NCBI RefSeq assembly: GCF_004681975.1
Contig: NZ_SMLK01000007.1
Location: 124,001-188,000, forward strand
DNA length: 64,000 bases
DNA from: Ramlibacter humi
Lineage (GTDB): Bacteria; Pseudomonadota; Gammaproteobacteria; Burkholderiales; Burkholderiaceae_C
Direction: 5' to 3'
The notes under the pieces are model-generated. The model searched no databases, was not told the DNA's origin, and saw nothing but the letters and a program-made list of their open reading frames with translations. Position 1 is the stretch's first letter. Every line of letters begins with the position of its first letter. Of this stretch, positions 33,040 through 42,370 are shown piece by piece. The translations under genes were made by a program, and so were the position numbers.

Positions 33040-34332
33040 CTATTTCCCCAGCACCACAGACGGCAGCCACAGCGAAAAGGCCGGCACGTAGGTGACGATG
33101 AGCAGTGCGGCGATCAAGGCGCCGTAGAACGGCCAGATGGTGCGCATGACGTAGCCCACCGAGACGCCGCCGATGGCGCAGCCGACGAACTGTGTCGTGC
33201 CCACGGGCGGCGTGTTCAGCCCCAGCGCGCAGTTGATCAGCATCACCATGCCGAACTGCACCGAGCTCATGCCGTACTGCTGGCAGATCGGCAGGAAGAT
33301 GGGCGTGCACAGCAGGATGGTGGCGGCCATGTCCAGGAAGGTGCCCAGCACGAACAGGATGACGTTCACCAGAAGGAAGATCAGCCAGGGCTCGGTGGTC
33401 ACGGTGGACAGCATCTGGCCGGTGAGTTCCGCCACGCCGTACAGCGAGATCAGGTAGCCGAAGGTCGAAGAGATGCCGATCAGCAGCAGAATGACGCCGG
33501 TGGTCTTGACCGCCTTGGACGCCGCCTTGACGAAATGCGCCCAGTCCAGCGTGCGGTACAAAAACACCGTCAGCGCCAGCGCGTACAGCACCGCGATGGC
33601 GGCCGACTCGGTGGCGGTGAACACGCCCGAGAGGATGCCCACCAGGATCAGCGCGACGACGAACAGGCCCGGCAGCGCCGCCGCGAACGAGCGGCCCACG
33701 ATCGACCAGCCCGGGAATGTGCCTGCCGGGTAGCCGCGCTTTACCGCCACCAGGTAGGCCGCGGCGAGATTGCAGACGGTGAGGATCAGCGCCGGCAGCA
33801 GGCCCGCGAGGATCAGCGCCGCGATGGACACCTTGCCGCCCGCCGCCAGCGTGTAGATGATCATGTTGTGGCTGGTGGGCATCAGCGCCCCGACCAGCGC
33901 CGCGTGCGTGGTGACGTTCACCGCGTAATCGGCGTGGTAGCCCTCCTTCTTCATCATCGGGATCATCACGGCGCCCATGGCCGAGACGTCGGCGACGGGC
34001 GAGCCGGACACGCCGCCGAACAGCGTGCACGCCACCACGTTGGACATGCCCAGGCCGCCGCGCACGTGGCCGATCAGGCTCTTGGCGAAGTTGACGATGC
34101 GGTCGGCGATGCCGCCATACAGCATCAGCTCGCCCGCGAAGATGAAGAACGGGATGGCCAGGAACGAAAACACGTTCATGCCCGACGTCATCTGCTGGAA
34201 ACCGACGGCCAGCGGCAGCCCTTCGTACAGCAGCGTCGACAGCGCGGACAGCCCGATGGCGAAGGCCACGGGCACGCCCAGCACCAGCAGCCCGAAGAAG
34301 CTGCCCGAGAGGATGAGGAGCGCAAGGGTCAT
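33040..34332 (-). CDS. dctM: TRAP transporter large permease, DctM family
   Basis: The 430-residue, twelve-segment membrane protein has the DctM motifs FSFLAIPFFIFAGELMLYGG, FGGVSGSPVADVSAMGAVMI, and INCALGLNTPPVGTTQFVG. It is the last gene of the uronate operon, and its start overlaps the dctQ stop (ATGA). It probably forms a uronate importer with the DctQ and DctP proteins encoded just upstream. It ends 31 bases from the convergent GntR gene. Confidence 0.95.
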   Translation of the reverse strand: MTLALLILSGSFFGLLVLGVPVAFAIGLSALSTLLYEGLPLAVGFQQMTSGMNVFSFLAIPFFIFAGELMLYGGIADRIVNFAKSLIGHVRGGLGMSNVVACTLFGGVSGSPVADVSAMGAVMIPMMKKEGYHADYAVNVTTHAALVGALMPTSHNMIIYTLAAGGKVSIAALILAGLLPALILTVCNLAAAYLVAVKRGYPAGTFPGWSIVGRSFAAALPGLFVVALILVGILSGVFTATESAAIAVLYALALTVFLYRTLDWAHFVKAASKAVKTTGVILLLIGISSTFGYLISLYGVAELTGQMLSTVTTEPWLIFLLVNVILFVLGTFLDMAATILLCTPIFLPICQQYGMSSVQFGMVMLINCALGLNTPPVGTTQFVGCAIGGVSVGYVMRTIWPFYGALIAALLIVTYVPAFSLWLPSVVLGK

Positions 34333-34934
34333 GACCAGGAAGGTTCCACCTCGGTGCCGCGGGCCAGCGCGACGAGGTGCTCGATGGAGAACAGGACGAT
34401 CAGCACGCCGGAAACTGCGGCCGGCACGTACTTCCAGCCTTCGCTGATCCACAGCGTGGGCAGGCGGTAGGACCACACCGACTGCGCGAGGTAGACGCAG
34501 TTCCACGCCATCGCCGCGCCGAACGCGAGGACCAGCGCGTGGATCAGGTATTCCATCTTCAGGCGCACGCCCTCGGGCGCCAGCACGAGGAAGGATTCCA
34601 GGCCGATGTGGCCCGCGTCGCGCACGCCGACGGCGGTGCCCAGCATCGTGACGTACAGCACCAGCAGCAGCGCCAGGCTCTCGGCCCAGGTGGGCGTGCT
34701 GTTCAGGACGTAGCGGCCGAACACCTGCCAGCTCACGGCGCAGATCAGCGCCACGATGCCGAAGATGCCCAGCCACATGCAGCCGCGCGCCAGGCGGCGG
34801 CACAGGCGCGTGTACCAGCCCGCCAGCGCGCCGGCGGGCACGCCCTCCGTGCCCGCGGCCTGCGTGGCCTGCGCCGCGTCGGGCGGCATGGTGGCCGGCG
34901 CGCGGCCGGCCGTGGCGTCGGCGCCGCTCGTCAC
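34329..34934 (-). CDS. dctQ: TRAP transporter small permease, DctQ family
   Basis: The 201-residue protein has a polar Ala/Pro-rich N-terminus, then four membrane segments with [20 protein letters not shown] and [20 protein letters not shown], the DctQ signature. I use the GTG at 34934 because it overlaps the dctP stop (GTGA), in line with the other overlaps in this operon. An ATG at 34889 is the alternative and would drop 15 variable residues. Confidence 0.9.
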   Translation of the reverse strand: MTSGADATAGRAPATMPPDAAQATQAAGTEGVPAGALAGWYTRLCRRLARGCMWLGIFGIVALICAVSWQVFGRYVLNSTPTWAESLALLLVLYVTMLGTAVGVRDAGHIGLESFLVLAPEGVRLKMEYLIHALVLAFGAAMAWNCVYLAQSVWSYRLPTLWISEGWKYVPAAVSGVLIVLFSIEHLVALARGTEVEPSWS

Positions 34935-35896
34935 TTGGTGTCCTGCACCTGCTTGATCATCGCCTTCAGCTTCGGGTCGGTGATGAACTTGTCGTACACC
35001 GGCTTCATCGCGGCCTGGAACGAGGCCTTGTCGACCTGGATGATCTCGGCGCCGCCCTGCTTGACGATGGCCATGGACTTGGCCTCGCGCTCGTCCCACA
35101 GCTTGCGCATGTAGGGCACCGATTCCTTCGCGGCCTGGCGGATGGCCTTCTGGTCGTCCGGCGTCAGCGTGTCCCACACGCGCTTGGAGAACAGCAGCAT
35201 CTCCGGCGCCATCGAGTGCTCGGTCACCGAGTAGTACTTCGCCACCTCGAAGTGGCGCGAGCTTTCGTACGAAGGCCAGTTGTTCTCGGCGCCGTCCACC
35301 AGGCCGGTCTTCAGCGCGGTGTAGACCTCGCCGTAAGGCATGGGCGTGGCGTTGGCGCCCATCGCCTCCAGCAGCGCCACCCACAGGTCGGACTGCTGCA
35401 CGCGCACTTTCAGGCCCTTGGCGTCGGCCAGCGTGCGCACGGGCTTCTTCGCGGTGTAAAGGCTGCGCGCGCCGCTGTCGTAGTACGCCAGGCCGATGAA
35501 CCCCTGCGGCGCGCAGGAAGCGAGGATCTGCTCGCCGATGGCGCCGTCCAGCACCTTGCGCATGTGCTCCTTGCTGTGGAACAGGAACGGCATGGTGGGC
35601 ACCTGCGTCTCGGGGCAGATGTTGTTCATCGGCGCGATGTTCACGCGCGTCATCGCCAGGGCGCCGATCTTGGTCTGTTCGATGGTGTCCTTCTCGCTGC
35701 CCAGCGCGCTGTTGTTGAACACGCGGATGCTGTGCTTGCCGTTGGTCAGCGCCTTCAGCCGCTCGCCCATGAACTTGACGGCTTCCACCGTGGGGTAGCC
35801 GTCCGGGTGGATGTCGGAGGAGCGGAACTCGGTCGCCTGCGCGGCGAAAGCGCACAGTGCGGCCGCGGCGACGGCGAGGGTCTTGAGCTTCTTCAT
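34931..35896 (-). CDS. dctP: TRAP transporter substrate-binding protein, DctP family
   Basis: The 321-residue protein has a clear signal peptide (about 1-21: [20 protein letters not shown]). Typical DctP stretches follow: [40 protein letters not shown] with the conserved substrate Arg, and [20 protein letters not shown]. It resembles the uronate-binding TRAP receptors, which fits its place behind genes for uronate dehydrogenase and lactonase. It lies 26 bases after the SMP-30 gene. Confidence 0.93.
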   Translation of the reverse strand: MKKLKTLAVAAAALCAFAAQATEFRSSDIHPDGYPTVEAVKFMGERLKALTNGKHSIRVFNNSALGSEKDTIEQTKIGALAMTRVNIAPMNNICPETQVPTMPFLFHSKEHMRKVLDGAIGEQILASCAPQGFIGLAYYDSGARSLYTAKKPVRTLADAKGLKVRVQQSDLWVALLEAMGANATPMPYGEVYTALKTGLVDGAENNWPSYESSRHFEVAKYYSVTEHSMAPEMLLFSKRVWDTLTPDDQKAIRQAAKESVPYMRKLWDEREAKSMAIVKQGGAEIIQVDKASFQAAMKPVYDKFITDPKLKAMIKQVQDTK

Positions 35897-35922
35897 CGTT
35901 TTGTCTCCTGGGAAGGTCACGG

Positions 35923-36813
35923 TCAAAGGGGGAGGCGGCACGCCGGCTCGGGCAGCCCGCGCACGCCGGGGCGCAACGCGAACACGCCGCCCGCCAGCGG
36001 CTGGTCCGAAAGGTCGCCACCGGGGCGGATGGATGTGACGAACAGCGTGTCGAGGCCCGCGCCGCCGAAGGCGCACATCGCGGGCTTCTTCACCGGCACG
36101 GGCAGCGAGCGGTCCAGCTGCCCGCGCGGCGTGAAGCGGTGCACCAGCCCGGCGTCGTTGCCGCACACCCAGTAGCAGCCGTCCTCGTCCACCGCGGCGC
36201 CGTCGGGGCGGCCGGGCAGCGGGCGCATGTCGATGAACAGGCGGTGGTTGGTCGGTGTGCCGCCGTCCAGGTCGTAGTCGAAGGCCCAGACCTGCTGCGA
36301 ATCGGGGTGCGAGTCGCTCAGGTACATGGTGCGACCGTCGGGGCTGAACGCCATGCCGTTGGGCGTGATGAGGCCGGGCACCAGCGCGCGCAGCGAAGGG
36401 CCTTCATCGAGTGCGTACACCTGGCCGGCAGCGCGGGCCAGCGACATGTCCATCACCATCGTGCCGGCGCGCAGGCGGCCCTGCCGGTCGCAACGGCCGT
36501 CGTTGAAGCGCATGCCCGCTTCGGCATGCTGCACGGCGGCGATGCGGCGAGCCTGCGCCTTGCCCTCGCCTTGCGGCAGCTGCAGGTGGAACACGCCGCT
36601 TTCCATGCCGCAGACCCAGCCGCCGGCGACGTGCGGCGCGATGCACGCGGGCATCTCCTCGGTGGACCACGAGGTCACGCGCGCGGTGGGCGCATGCCAG
36701 CGGAAGATGCCGCGGCCGGGGATGTCCACCCAATGCAAAGCCTGCTCGGCGGCGATCCACACCGGGCTTTCGCCGACCCCGTGGCGCGCATCCAGGACGA
36801 GTTCGGCTTGCAT
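35923..36813 (-). CDS. SMP-30/gluconolactonase-family lactonase
   Basis: The 296-residue product has the SMP-30 beta-propeller hallmarks: [20 protein letters not shown] with the metal-binding Glu, [39 protein letters not shown] with the ligand Asn, and [18 protein letters not shown] with the ligand Asp. It would hydrolyse the aldarolactone made by uronate dehydrogenase to the open aldarate. It lies six bases after that gene, which strongly supports this step. Confidence 0.92.
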   Translation of the reverse strand: MQAELVLDARHGVGESPVWIAAEQALHWVDIPGRGIFRWHAPTARVTSWSTEEMPACIAPHVAGGWVCGMESGVFHLQLPQGEGKAQARRIAAVQHAEAGMRFNDGRCDRQGRLRAGTMVMDMSLARAAGQVYALDEGPSLRALVPGLITPNGMAFSPDGRTMYLSDSHPDSQQVWAFDYDLDGGTPTNHRLFIDMRPLPGRPDGAAVDEDGCYWVCGNDAGLVHRFTPRGQLDRSLPVPVKKPAMCAFGGAGLDTLFVTSIRPGGDLSDQPLAGGVFALRPGVRGLPEPACRLPL

Positions 36814-36819
36814 CGGTGG

Positions 36820-37632
36820 CTAAAGGGTCTCGAAGGGGCCGGCTTTCACGAAGGCGCCCCCCTGGTACTGCGCGGCCGGGTCCGAAGGATCGAGCGCGGG
36901 CTGCGCTTCCACCTTCGCCCTGAACTGCTCGGAGCTGTCGCGCGGCGTGAAGCCCAAATGCGCGGCTTTCGAGTTCTCCCACCACACGGTGCGGTTGGCC
37001 GACATGCCGTAGACGATGGCGTGGCCCAGCTTGGGCGTGAAGAGGCAGCAGCGCACCAGTTCCGTGAGGTCGGCGTAGCTGAGCCAGGTGACCATCATGC
37101 GGCGGTCCTTCGGCTCGGGGAACGACGAGCCGATGCGCAGGCAGGCGGTCTCGATGCCGTAGCGGTCGAAGTAGAAGCGCGAGAGGTCTTCGCCGAACGA
37201 CTTCGACAGGCCGTAGTAGCCGTCGGGGCGGCGCGGCGAGTCGGCGTCCAGCATCTCGCCCTGCGGGTGGAAGCCGATGACGTGGTTGGAGCTGGCGAAC
37301 ACCACGCGCCTCGCACCGTGGCGCCGCGCCGCCTCATAGAGGTTGAAGACGCCCTTGATGTTGGCTTCGACGATCTCTTCGAACGGGCGCTCCACCGAGA
37401 TGCCGCCCAGGTGGACGATGGCTTCGCAGCCTTGCACCAGCGCATCGACCGCCTTCTTGTCCGCGAGGTCGCAACGCACCACTTCCTCGCCCCGGCCGGC
37501 CGGGGACATCTGCGCGATGTCGGACAGGCGCAGCACGTCCGCGAACGGCTTGAGCCGGTCGCGCAGCACCTTGCCCAGCCCGCCGGCCGCACCGGTGAGC
37601 AGCAGCCGCCCGAATTTGTCCTGTTGCGCCAT
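36820..37632 (-). CDS. udh: Uronate dehydrogenase
   Basis: The 270-residue extended short-chain dehydrogenase oxidises galacturonate or glucuronate to the aldarolactone with NAD. The Rossmann loop is LLTGAAGGLGKVLRDRL and the catalytic YxxxK is in GYYGLSKSFGEDLSRFYF. The stretch VVFASSNHVIGFHP is typical of uronate dehydrogenases. The ATG at 37632 is chosen over upstream starts that would run into the operator. It is the first gene of the five-gene operon that continues through the lactonase and the TRAP transporter. Confidence 0.92.
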   Translation of the reverse strand: MAQQDKFGRLLLTGAAGGLGKVLRDRLKPFADVLRLSDIAQMSPAGRGEEVVRCDLADKKAVDALVQGCEAIVHLGGISVERPFEEIVEANIKGVFNLYEAARRHGARRVVFASSNHVIGFHPQGEMLDADSPRRPDGYYGLSKSFGEDLSRFYFDRYGIETACLRIGSSFPEPKDRRMMVTWLSYADLTELVRCCLFTPKLGHAIVYGMSANRTVWWENSKAAHLGFTPRDSSEQFRAKVEAQPALDPSDPAAQYQGGAFVKAGPFETL

Positions 37633-37639
37633 GTGGTCA

Positions 37640-37652
37640 GTTGTCATACAAC
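37640..37652. promoter_or_regulatory. FadR-type GntR operator
   Basis: GTTGTCATACAAC is a perfect palindrome around CAT and fits the general FadR-subfamily pattern TNGTNNNACNA. It lies in the 44-base gap between the divergent udh and GntR genes, seven bases before the udh start codon, so binding would block both directions. Confidence 0.7.
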
Positions 37653-37676
37653 ATGTGGATTGATTATCATGAGCCG

Positions 37677-38456
37677 ATGACAGCCGTGTCAACCGCCCCG
37701 ACTCCGGAAAATCCCGAGTCCGCCGACCGGCCGACGCCGCTGCGCCGGCGCGGCCGCAGCCTGGCCCATGACCTGGTGGACAGTCTGGCCGGCGAGATCC
37801 GCGCGGGCCGCTTGCGGCCCGGCGACAAGCTGCCGACCGAGTCGGAATTCATGAAGACCTGGGGCGTCAGCCGCACCGTCGTGCGCGAAGCCCTGTCCCG
37901 CCTGCAGGCCGCCGGCGCGGTGGAAACGCGGCACGGCATCGGCACCTTCGTGCTGGCGCCGGCCGCCGGCCAGGGCTTCCGCATCGACCCTGCGGAACTG
38001 GCCACCGCGGTCGACGTGCTGGCCGTGCTGGAACTGCGAATCAGCCTGGAAACGGAGTCCGCGGGCCTGGCCGCCCAGAGGAGAACCGACTGGCAGCTGC
38101 AGGGATTGCGCGCGGCGCTGGACGACCTGGAGAACGCCTCCACGCAGGGCGACGCCATCGGCCCGGACCTGCGCTTCCACATCGCCATCGCCGAAGCCAC
38201 GGGCAACCGCTACTTCGCGGACATCATGGCCTACCTGGGCGCCACGCTGATCCCGCGCGCGCGCATCAACTCGCCCCGCATCGCGATGGAGGACCTGCCG
38301 CAGTACCTGCGGCGCGTGAACCGCGAGCACGAGGAAATCTACGAAGCCATCGCGCGGCGCGACGCTGAATCGGCGCGCGCCGCCATGCGGCTGCACCTGA
38401 CGAACAGCCGCGAACGCCTGCGCCGCGCGCAGGAAGCCACCGAAGACAAGGACTGA
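37677..38456 (+). CDS. FadR/GntR-family transcriptional regulator of the uronate cluster
   Basis: The 259-residue protein has a GntR winged helix (about 25-95: LRPGDKLPTESEFMKTWGVS, VVREALSRLQAAGAVETRHG). An FCD domain follows, with metal/ligand residues in DLRFHIAIAEATGNRYFADI and VNREHEEIYEAIARRD. It has the normal single winged-helix layout, unlike the other two GntR proteins here. Divergent from udh and upstream of kdgD, it probably represses both sides until a uronate or aldarate is bound. The start at 37677 leaves the operator free. Confidence 0.92.
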   Translation: MTAVSTAPTPENPESADRPTPLRRRGRSLAHDLVDSLAGEIRAGRLRPGDKLPTESEFMKTWGVSRTVVREALSRLQAAGAVETRHGIGTFVLAPAAGQGFRIDPAELATAVDVLAVLELRISLETESAGLAAQRRTDWQLQGLRAALDDLENASTQGDAIGPDLRFHIAIAEATGNRYFADIMAYLGATLIPRARINSPRIAMEDLPQYLRRVNREHEEIYEAIARRDAESARAAMRLHLTNSRERLRRAQEATEDKD

Positions 38457-38496
38457 GCACCGCCGCGTCGGCAGGTTTGCTCAGTCGTCAGCCTAG

Positions 38497-38507
38497 TTGT
38501 ACGATGA
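38497..38507. promoter_or_regulatory. Possible second, degenerate GntR operator
   Basis: TTGTACGATGA differs at one fixed position from the TNGTNNNACNA pattern seen at 37641-37651, and it lies in the gap upstream of the Bug remnant and kdgD. It could let the GntR regulator control the rightward genes. Support is weak. Confidence 0.25.
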
Positions 38508-38533
38508 CTAACTTCTTCCGGAAACAAGAACCA

Positions 38534-38758
38534 ATGACCTGGAGCCGCCGCCTGCTGTCCACCCTGCCCGCCGCGTTGGCGGCACCGACCGTCCTGGCGC
38601 AGGGTCAATGGCCTTCGCGGCCCCACGTGCGCGCCCGCCTCTGCGGCCAGGGCGCCGAAGTCGTCGCCATGGAACCGGCCGAGCAGGACCGCTTCTTCGA
38701 AGCCGAGCGCAAGCGCTGGGCCCAGGTGGTGGCGCAGGCCGGCATCAAGCCCGATTGA
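38534..38758 (+). pseudogene. Internally deleted Bug receptor remnant
   Basis: The 74-residue frame joins a Bug-type signal peptide and first strand (MTWSRRLLSTLPAALAAPTV, LAQGQWPSRP) directly to a Bug-type C-terminus (MEPAEQDRFFEAERKRWAQV, VAQAGIKPD). Intact members have about 320-330 residues, so about 250 residues are missing in the middle. The junction lies around 38620-38665 and keeps the frame open. It sits between the GntR regulator and kdgD, so an ancestral uronate or aldarate receptor gene is likely. The small product is unlikely to bind ligand. Confidence 0.75.
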
Positions 38759-38782
38759 ACCGAATCCCCCCTCCCGCAAGAC

Positions 38783-39697
38783 ATGACCACTCCGCAAGAA
38801 CTCAAGAGCACGCTCGCATCCGGCCTGCTGTCTTTCCCCCTCACCGACTTCGACGCCCAGGGCGATTTCGATCCACGCGGCTACACGGCCCGCCTGGAAT
38901 GGCTGGCGCCGTATGGCGCCACCGCCCTCTTCGCCGCCGGCGGCACCGGCGAGTTCTTCTCGCTGACCGGCGACGAGTACCCGCGCGTGATCAAGACGGC
39001 CGTCGACACCTGCCGCGGCAAGGTGCCCATCATCGCGGGCGCCGGCGGCCCCACGCGCTTCGCCATCGCCTGCGCGCAAGCGGCCGAGCAGGCCGGCGCG
39101 CAAGGCGTGCTGCTGCTGCCGCACTACCTGACCGAGGCTTCGCAGGAAGGCCTGGCCGCGCACGTCGAGGCGGTGTGCAGGAGCGTGAAGTCCGGCGTCA
39201 TCGTCTACAACCGCGGCGTCTGCAAGCTGCAGCCCGCCACGCTGGCGAAGCTGGCCGACCGCTGCCCGAACCTGGTGGGCTTCAAGGACGGCATCGGCGA
39301 CATCGAGCTGATGGTCGCCATCTACCAGAAGATGGGCGACCGCTTCGCGTACCTGGGCGGCCTGCCCACCGCGGAGGTGTATGCCGCCGCGTACAAGGCG
39401 CTGGGCACGCCGGTGTATTCGTCGGCCGTCTTCAACTTCATCCCGAAGACCGCGATGGACTTCTACAAGGCCGTGCGCGACGACGACCAGGCCACGCAGC
39501 ACCGCCTGCTGAAGCAGTTCTTCATGCCTTACCTCGACATCCGCAACAAGGGTGCCGGCTACGCGGTGAGCATCGTGAAGGCAGGCGCGAAGATCGCCGG
39601 CCACGACGCCGGCCCCGTGCGCGCGCCGCTCACCGACCTGAAGGCCGGCGAGGTGGAGCAGCTGCGCGCGCTGATCGCCCAACTGGGCCCGCAGTAA
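38783..39697 (+). CDS. kdgD: 5-dehydro-4-deoxyglucarate dehydratase
   Basis: The 304-residue product is a DHDPS/NAL-family lyase that converts 5-keto-4-deoxyglucarate to 2,5-dioxopentanoate, with loss of water and CO2. [16 protein letters not shown] is the substrate-binding motif, the Schiff-base lysine is Lys168 in [10 protein letters not shown], and the catalytic Tyr is in [11 protein letters not shown]. It completes the core of the oxidative uronate route with udh and the lactonase. The last step, a 2,5-dioxopentanoate dehydrogenase, is not in the window. Confidence 0.93.
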   Translation: MTTPQELKSTLASGLLSFPLTDFDAQGDFDPRGYTARLEWLAPYGATALFAAGGTGEFFSLTGDEYPRVIKTAVDTCRGKVPIIAGAGGPTRFAIACAQAAEQAGAQGVLLLPHYLTEASQEGLAAHVEAVCRSVKSGVIVYNRGVCKLQPATLAKLADRCPNLVGFKDGIGDIELMVAIYQKMGDRFAYLGGLPTAEVYAAAYKALGTPVYSSAVFNFIPKTAMDFYKAVRDDDQATQHRLLKQFFMPYLDIRNKGAGYAVSIVKAGAKIAGHDAGPVRAPLTDLKAGEVEQLRALIAQLGPQ

Positions 39698-39699
39698 GC

Positions 39700-40551
39700 A
39701 TGCTGCGCATCGCCGCCGGCGCCATGGCCTGCGACATCGAGCCGGCGATGGGCGGCTGCCTGAAGTCGCTGCGCTTGCACGGCATCGACGTGCTGCGGCC
39801 GACGCCCGGCAGCGTGGCCACGGCGCGCCAGTCGTCCAGCTACCCGCTGGTGCCTTGGTCCAATCGCATCGGCGAAGGCTTGCTGCGCTGGCGCGGGCGC
39901 ACCGTGCGGATCGAGCGCAACAACGCGCCGGAGCCGCACGCGATCCATGGCACCGGGTGGCAGGACGCATGGCAGGTTGTCGCGCAGCATGCGGATCGCG
40001 TGGAGCTTTCGCTGGCGCATCGCGCGGACGCGCGTTGGCCGTTCGCTTTCGAAGCATCGCAGGCGCTGGCCGTGAGTGAGAGCGGACTGGACATGACGCT
40101 CTCCGTCACCAACCGGTCGCATGAGCCCATGCCCGCGGGACTGGGCTGGCATCCGTTCTTCGCCAAGCGCCCAGGCGCGCGCGTGCGGGTGCGCGCGAAA
40201 GGCCGCTGGGAGATGTCGGCCGGCAAGCTGCCGACGCAGCACGTTTCCCACACGGGCCTGGACACGGTCACCGACGCGCTGGACGTGGACCACTGCTTCG
40301 ACGGCTGGGACGGCGAGGCGGAACTCGGCGACCACCTGCTGCGCATCACGGTGAGCTCGGCGTTGCGGCACATCGTGGTGTTCACGCACCCCAGCCGCGA
40401 CATCATCGCCATCGAGCCGGTCACGCACGCGAACAACATCTACGGCGATCCGGCGATCGCTTCACAGACGCAGCATGACCTGGGCATCACCGAGCTGGCA
40501 CCCGGCGAGACGCTCACCGCGGGCATGCGGATCGCCGTAGCGGCCGCTTAG
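39700..40551 (+). CDS. Aldose 1-epimerase family protein
   Basis: The 283-residue product has the galactose mutarotase pattern: SYPLVPWSNRIGEGLLRWRG, HAIHGTGWQDAWQV with the conserved His, PAGLGWHPFFAKR with the second His, and VFTHPSRDIIAIEPVTHANN with the catalytic Glu. It probably interconverts anomers of the sugar acid so that the dehydrogenase gets the right form. The ATG is two bases after the kdgD stop, so they are coupled. Its stop overlaps that of the convergent gene. Confidence 0.9.
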   Translation: MLRIAAGAMACDIEPAMGGCLKSLRLHGIDVLRPTPGSVATARQSSSYPLVPWSNRIGEGLLRWRGRTVRIERNNAPEPHAIHGTGWQDAWQVVAQHADRVELSLAHRADARWPFAFEASQALAVSESGLDMTLSVTNRSHEPMPAGLGWHPFFAKRPGARVRVRAKGRWEMSAGKLPTQHVSHTGLDTVTDALDVDHCFDGWDGEAELGDHLLRITVSSALRHIVVFTHPSRDIIAIEPVTHANNIYGDPAIASQTQHDLGITELAPGETLTAGMRIAVAAA

Positions 40552-40964
40552 TTGACGCGCAGCGCGCGGCCCAGTTCGCAGCCGGCGTCGTACAGCACGT
40601 CCAGCACGCCGTCGTTCGGCACCGGCACCGCGGTGGACGGCAAAGCCGAGGAGTGCACGGCCTTGCCCGCGGCGTCATAGCCGAGCACGCCCGCGGTGCG
40701 CACCTGCCGCTGCGCGCAATCGAACTGCAGTCGCAACACGGCGTTGTGCCAACGCGGGCCCGTCGCGGCCGCATCGGACGAGGTGCGCTTGAGCAACTGC
40801 GAAGGCGAACCGCGCACCGACACCGCGACGACGGGGCCGCGCACTTCGATGCTGGAGGCTTCGATCGCCAGTTCGGGCGCGCCGGGCACCGGCAGCCACG
40901 GCGGCACGGCCAGGGCGCCGCACGCGGCGCAACCGCCCAGCACCGCCGCGGCCAGCCGCTTCAC
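40548..40964 (-). CDS. Secreted protein, surface-adhesin E-like
   Basis: The 138-residue protein starts with a signal peptide (about 1-19, with Cys near 12-15, so a lipoprotein is possible). The mature part contains NAVLRLQFDCAQRQVRTAGV and LGYDAAGKAVHSSALPS, which read like the surface-adhesin E family common in betaproteobacteria, with two Cys that could pair (FDC and AGC). The function is unknown. It overlaps the upstream small gene by ATGA. Confidence 0.75.
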   Translation of the reverse strand: MKRLAAAVLGGCAACGALAVPPWLPVPGAPELAIEASSIEVRGPVVAVSVRGSPSQLLKRTSSDAAATGPRWHNAVLRLQFDCAQRQVRTAGVLGYDAAGKAVHSSALPSTAVPVPNDGVLDVLYDAGCELGRALRVN

Positions 40965-41218
40965 GGCTTGCGGCCCAGGATCTCGCCGATGTTGGCGCGC
41001 GGTTCCAGCAACGGGTCGGGCTCGGCCGGCCCCTGTTCGTCGCGGGCTTCGCCGCGTTCGGCGGCCTGCGCTTCCGGCATGCCCACCTGCGCGCCCCCGC
41101 CGGTCAGGCTGTGCGTGCCTGCGGGCGCATGGCCGCCGCGCGCCGGCTTCTTCTCATCCGCCGCATGCCAGGGCTGCGGTTCAGTGCCGCCGGGGCGGTG
41201 CTTGGGAGTCTCGACCAT
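40961..41218 (-). CDS. Hypothetical disordered protein
   Basis: The 85-residue product is polar and rich in Pro, Gly, Ala and Glu with no hydrophobic segment, so it is probably disordered. I recognise no family. Support is the four-base overlap (ATGA) with the downstream secreted-protein gene and similar codon use. It could be a chance frame. Confidence 0.5.
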   Translation of the reverse strand: MVETPKHRPGGTEPQPWHAADEKKPARGGHAPAGTHSLTGGGAQVGMPEAQAAERGEARDEQGPAEPDPLLEPRANIGEILGRKP

Positions 41219-41533
41219 CGCTGCTCCTCGTCACGGTTGCAACTGCGGGACGACGCCCGCAGCCTGCCGATTGTGGGAAGCGGCCGTCTCAGGGCTTGTG
41301 GGAGTGCTTCGCGCGACGCGGTCAGTCGGGTCGCGGGAGGGGACTGCGATGGTGCTCACGCCGTGCAACCTAGGTGCCCGGCGGCGCGCCTTGTAGTTCC
41401 GCCGCGAGGGATGGCGCAGGCCGGTTTTGATCAGCTGCCGTTGCAACCGCAACGCGGTGCATATGGCTCAGGCAACCGGCTGACCTGCCCGCCCTGAAAT
41501 TTCCTACACGCGGGAGAGGCGCCTTTCGCGAGC
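41219..41533. other. Gene-free stretch
   Basis: I see no convincing gene here. A 73-codon minus-strand frame (41231-41452) is basic, without domain-like pattern or ribosome-binding site. The stretch probably holds promoters for the minus-strand pair on its left and the small plus-strand gene on its right. Confidence 0.4.
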
Positions 41534-41701
41534 ATGCGGCGCATGACCACGCCCGTTCAAGCGCATTTCAGCGACAGCTGGTGGGCCGATTCCGGCGTCG
41601 ACGACGACCGCCACCCCGGCGGCTTCGGCTTGTGGGCGCTGATCGTGCTGCTGGCGCTCGCGCCGGGCGCCGGCGTGCTGCTGACCATGTTCCTGGATTA
41701 G
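41534..41701 (+). CDS. Small single-pass membrane protein
   Basis: The 55-residue frame (52 from the second ATG at 41543) has a polar, acidic N-terminal half with Trp and Asp (FSDSWWADSGVDDDRHPGG). One membrane segment at the C-terminus follows (FGLWALIVLLALAPGAGVLL). The polar-then-hydrophobic layout makes a real small membrane protein plausible. No family is recognised. Confidence 0.5.
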   Translation: MRRMTTPVQAHFSDSWWADSGVDDDRHPGGFGLWALIVLLALAPGAGVLLTMFLD

Positions 41702-41717
41702 CGGCGGGACCAGCCGC

Positions 41718-41891
41718 TCAGTCCGCCGGCCCGGGCTGCGGGTCGAACGTCGACCAGGTCCATTCCGAACTTTCGAAGTCGCTGTCGCGAAACGGCTCCG
41801 GCGGCTGCTGCGCGCGCAGGCGATGCCAAAGAGCGGCGATGCGGCCGGGCCGCGTGCGCTCTTCGACGCGGGGTTCGGGTGTGTGTTCCAT
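41718..41891 (-). CDS. Small hypothetical protein
   Basis: The 57-residue frame from the ATG at 41891 has a basic middle (TRPGRIAALWHRLRAQQPPE) and an acidic, aromatic end (FRDSDFESSEWTWSTFDP). I recognise no family. The frame is open further upstream, but the composition there looks like non-coding read-through. It is convergent with the small membrane protein gene. Confidence 0.4.
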   Translation of the reverse strand: MEHTPEPRVEERTRPGRIAALWHRLRAQQPPEPFRDSDFESSEWTWSTFDPQPGPAD

Positions 41892-42178
41892 GGCTGAAGC
41901 TTTCCCTCGATGCGACGCATGCTCACGCGCTCGGGATGGCTCGGCTGTAGGACGGCGGCGAGTCCCGCATTGGGGCGTTGCGCCGTCGCGTGGACCTCGC
42001 GGCGTGCGCACGGCGTGTTCCCGGGTTGCCTTTTTTTTCAGCAATCCGTGGAAAGCGAATGTCCACGCCCCCTTGCCCCGGAAGGACCGGCCTTTCCCAC
42101 AGAGTTGTCCACCGCAGCTGTGGGTTTGCGCCTACAGCCTCGCGCGCCTGGCGCCTGCACGGATGGGGCGCGAGCCCT

Positions 42179-42370
42179 TCAATGGGCGGCGCCGTCGCCG
42201 CGCGGGTCCTGCGCAGTCGCCCATGTGCGGCGGCTGTCATCGACCACCTTGAGCGCCGCCAGTTCGAAGGCGCCCTCGTGCTGCAGCTCCGCCTCGTACC
42301 AGGTGCCGTGCGCCTGCACGCCGGCCACGGCGTCGACAGTCATCACCAGCCCGCCGCGCGCATGCTGCAC
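42179..42370 (-). CDS. Small DUF2158/YodC-like protein, possibly truncated at its start
   Basis: The frame from a GTG at 42370 gives 63 residues beginning QHARGGLVMTVDAVAG and containing GTWYEAELQHEGAFELAALK, which resembles the small DUF2158 domain. The in-frame sequence just upstream (GKVRKGARV) also looks like part of that domain, yet no start codon precedes it before a stop near 42480. The gene may have lost its start or use a rare one. Confidence is low. Confidence 0.35.
   Translation of the reverse strand: MQHARGGLVMTVDAVAGVQAHGTWYEAELQHEGAFELAALKVVDDSRRTWATAQDPRGDGAAH

Noticed and set aside
41231-41452. 73-codon minus-strand frame
   Set aside because: There is no ribosome-binding site, no hydrophobic pattern and no neighbour coupling.
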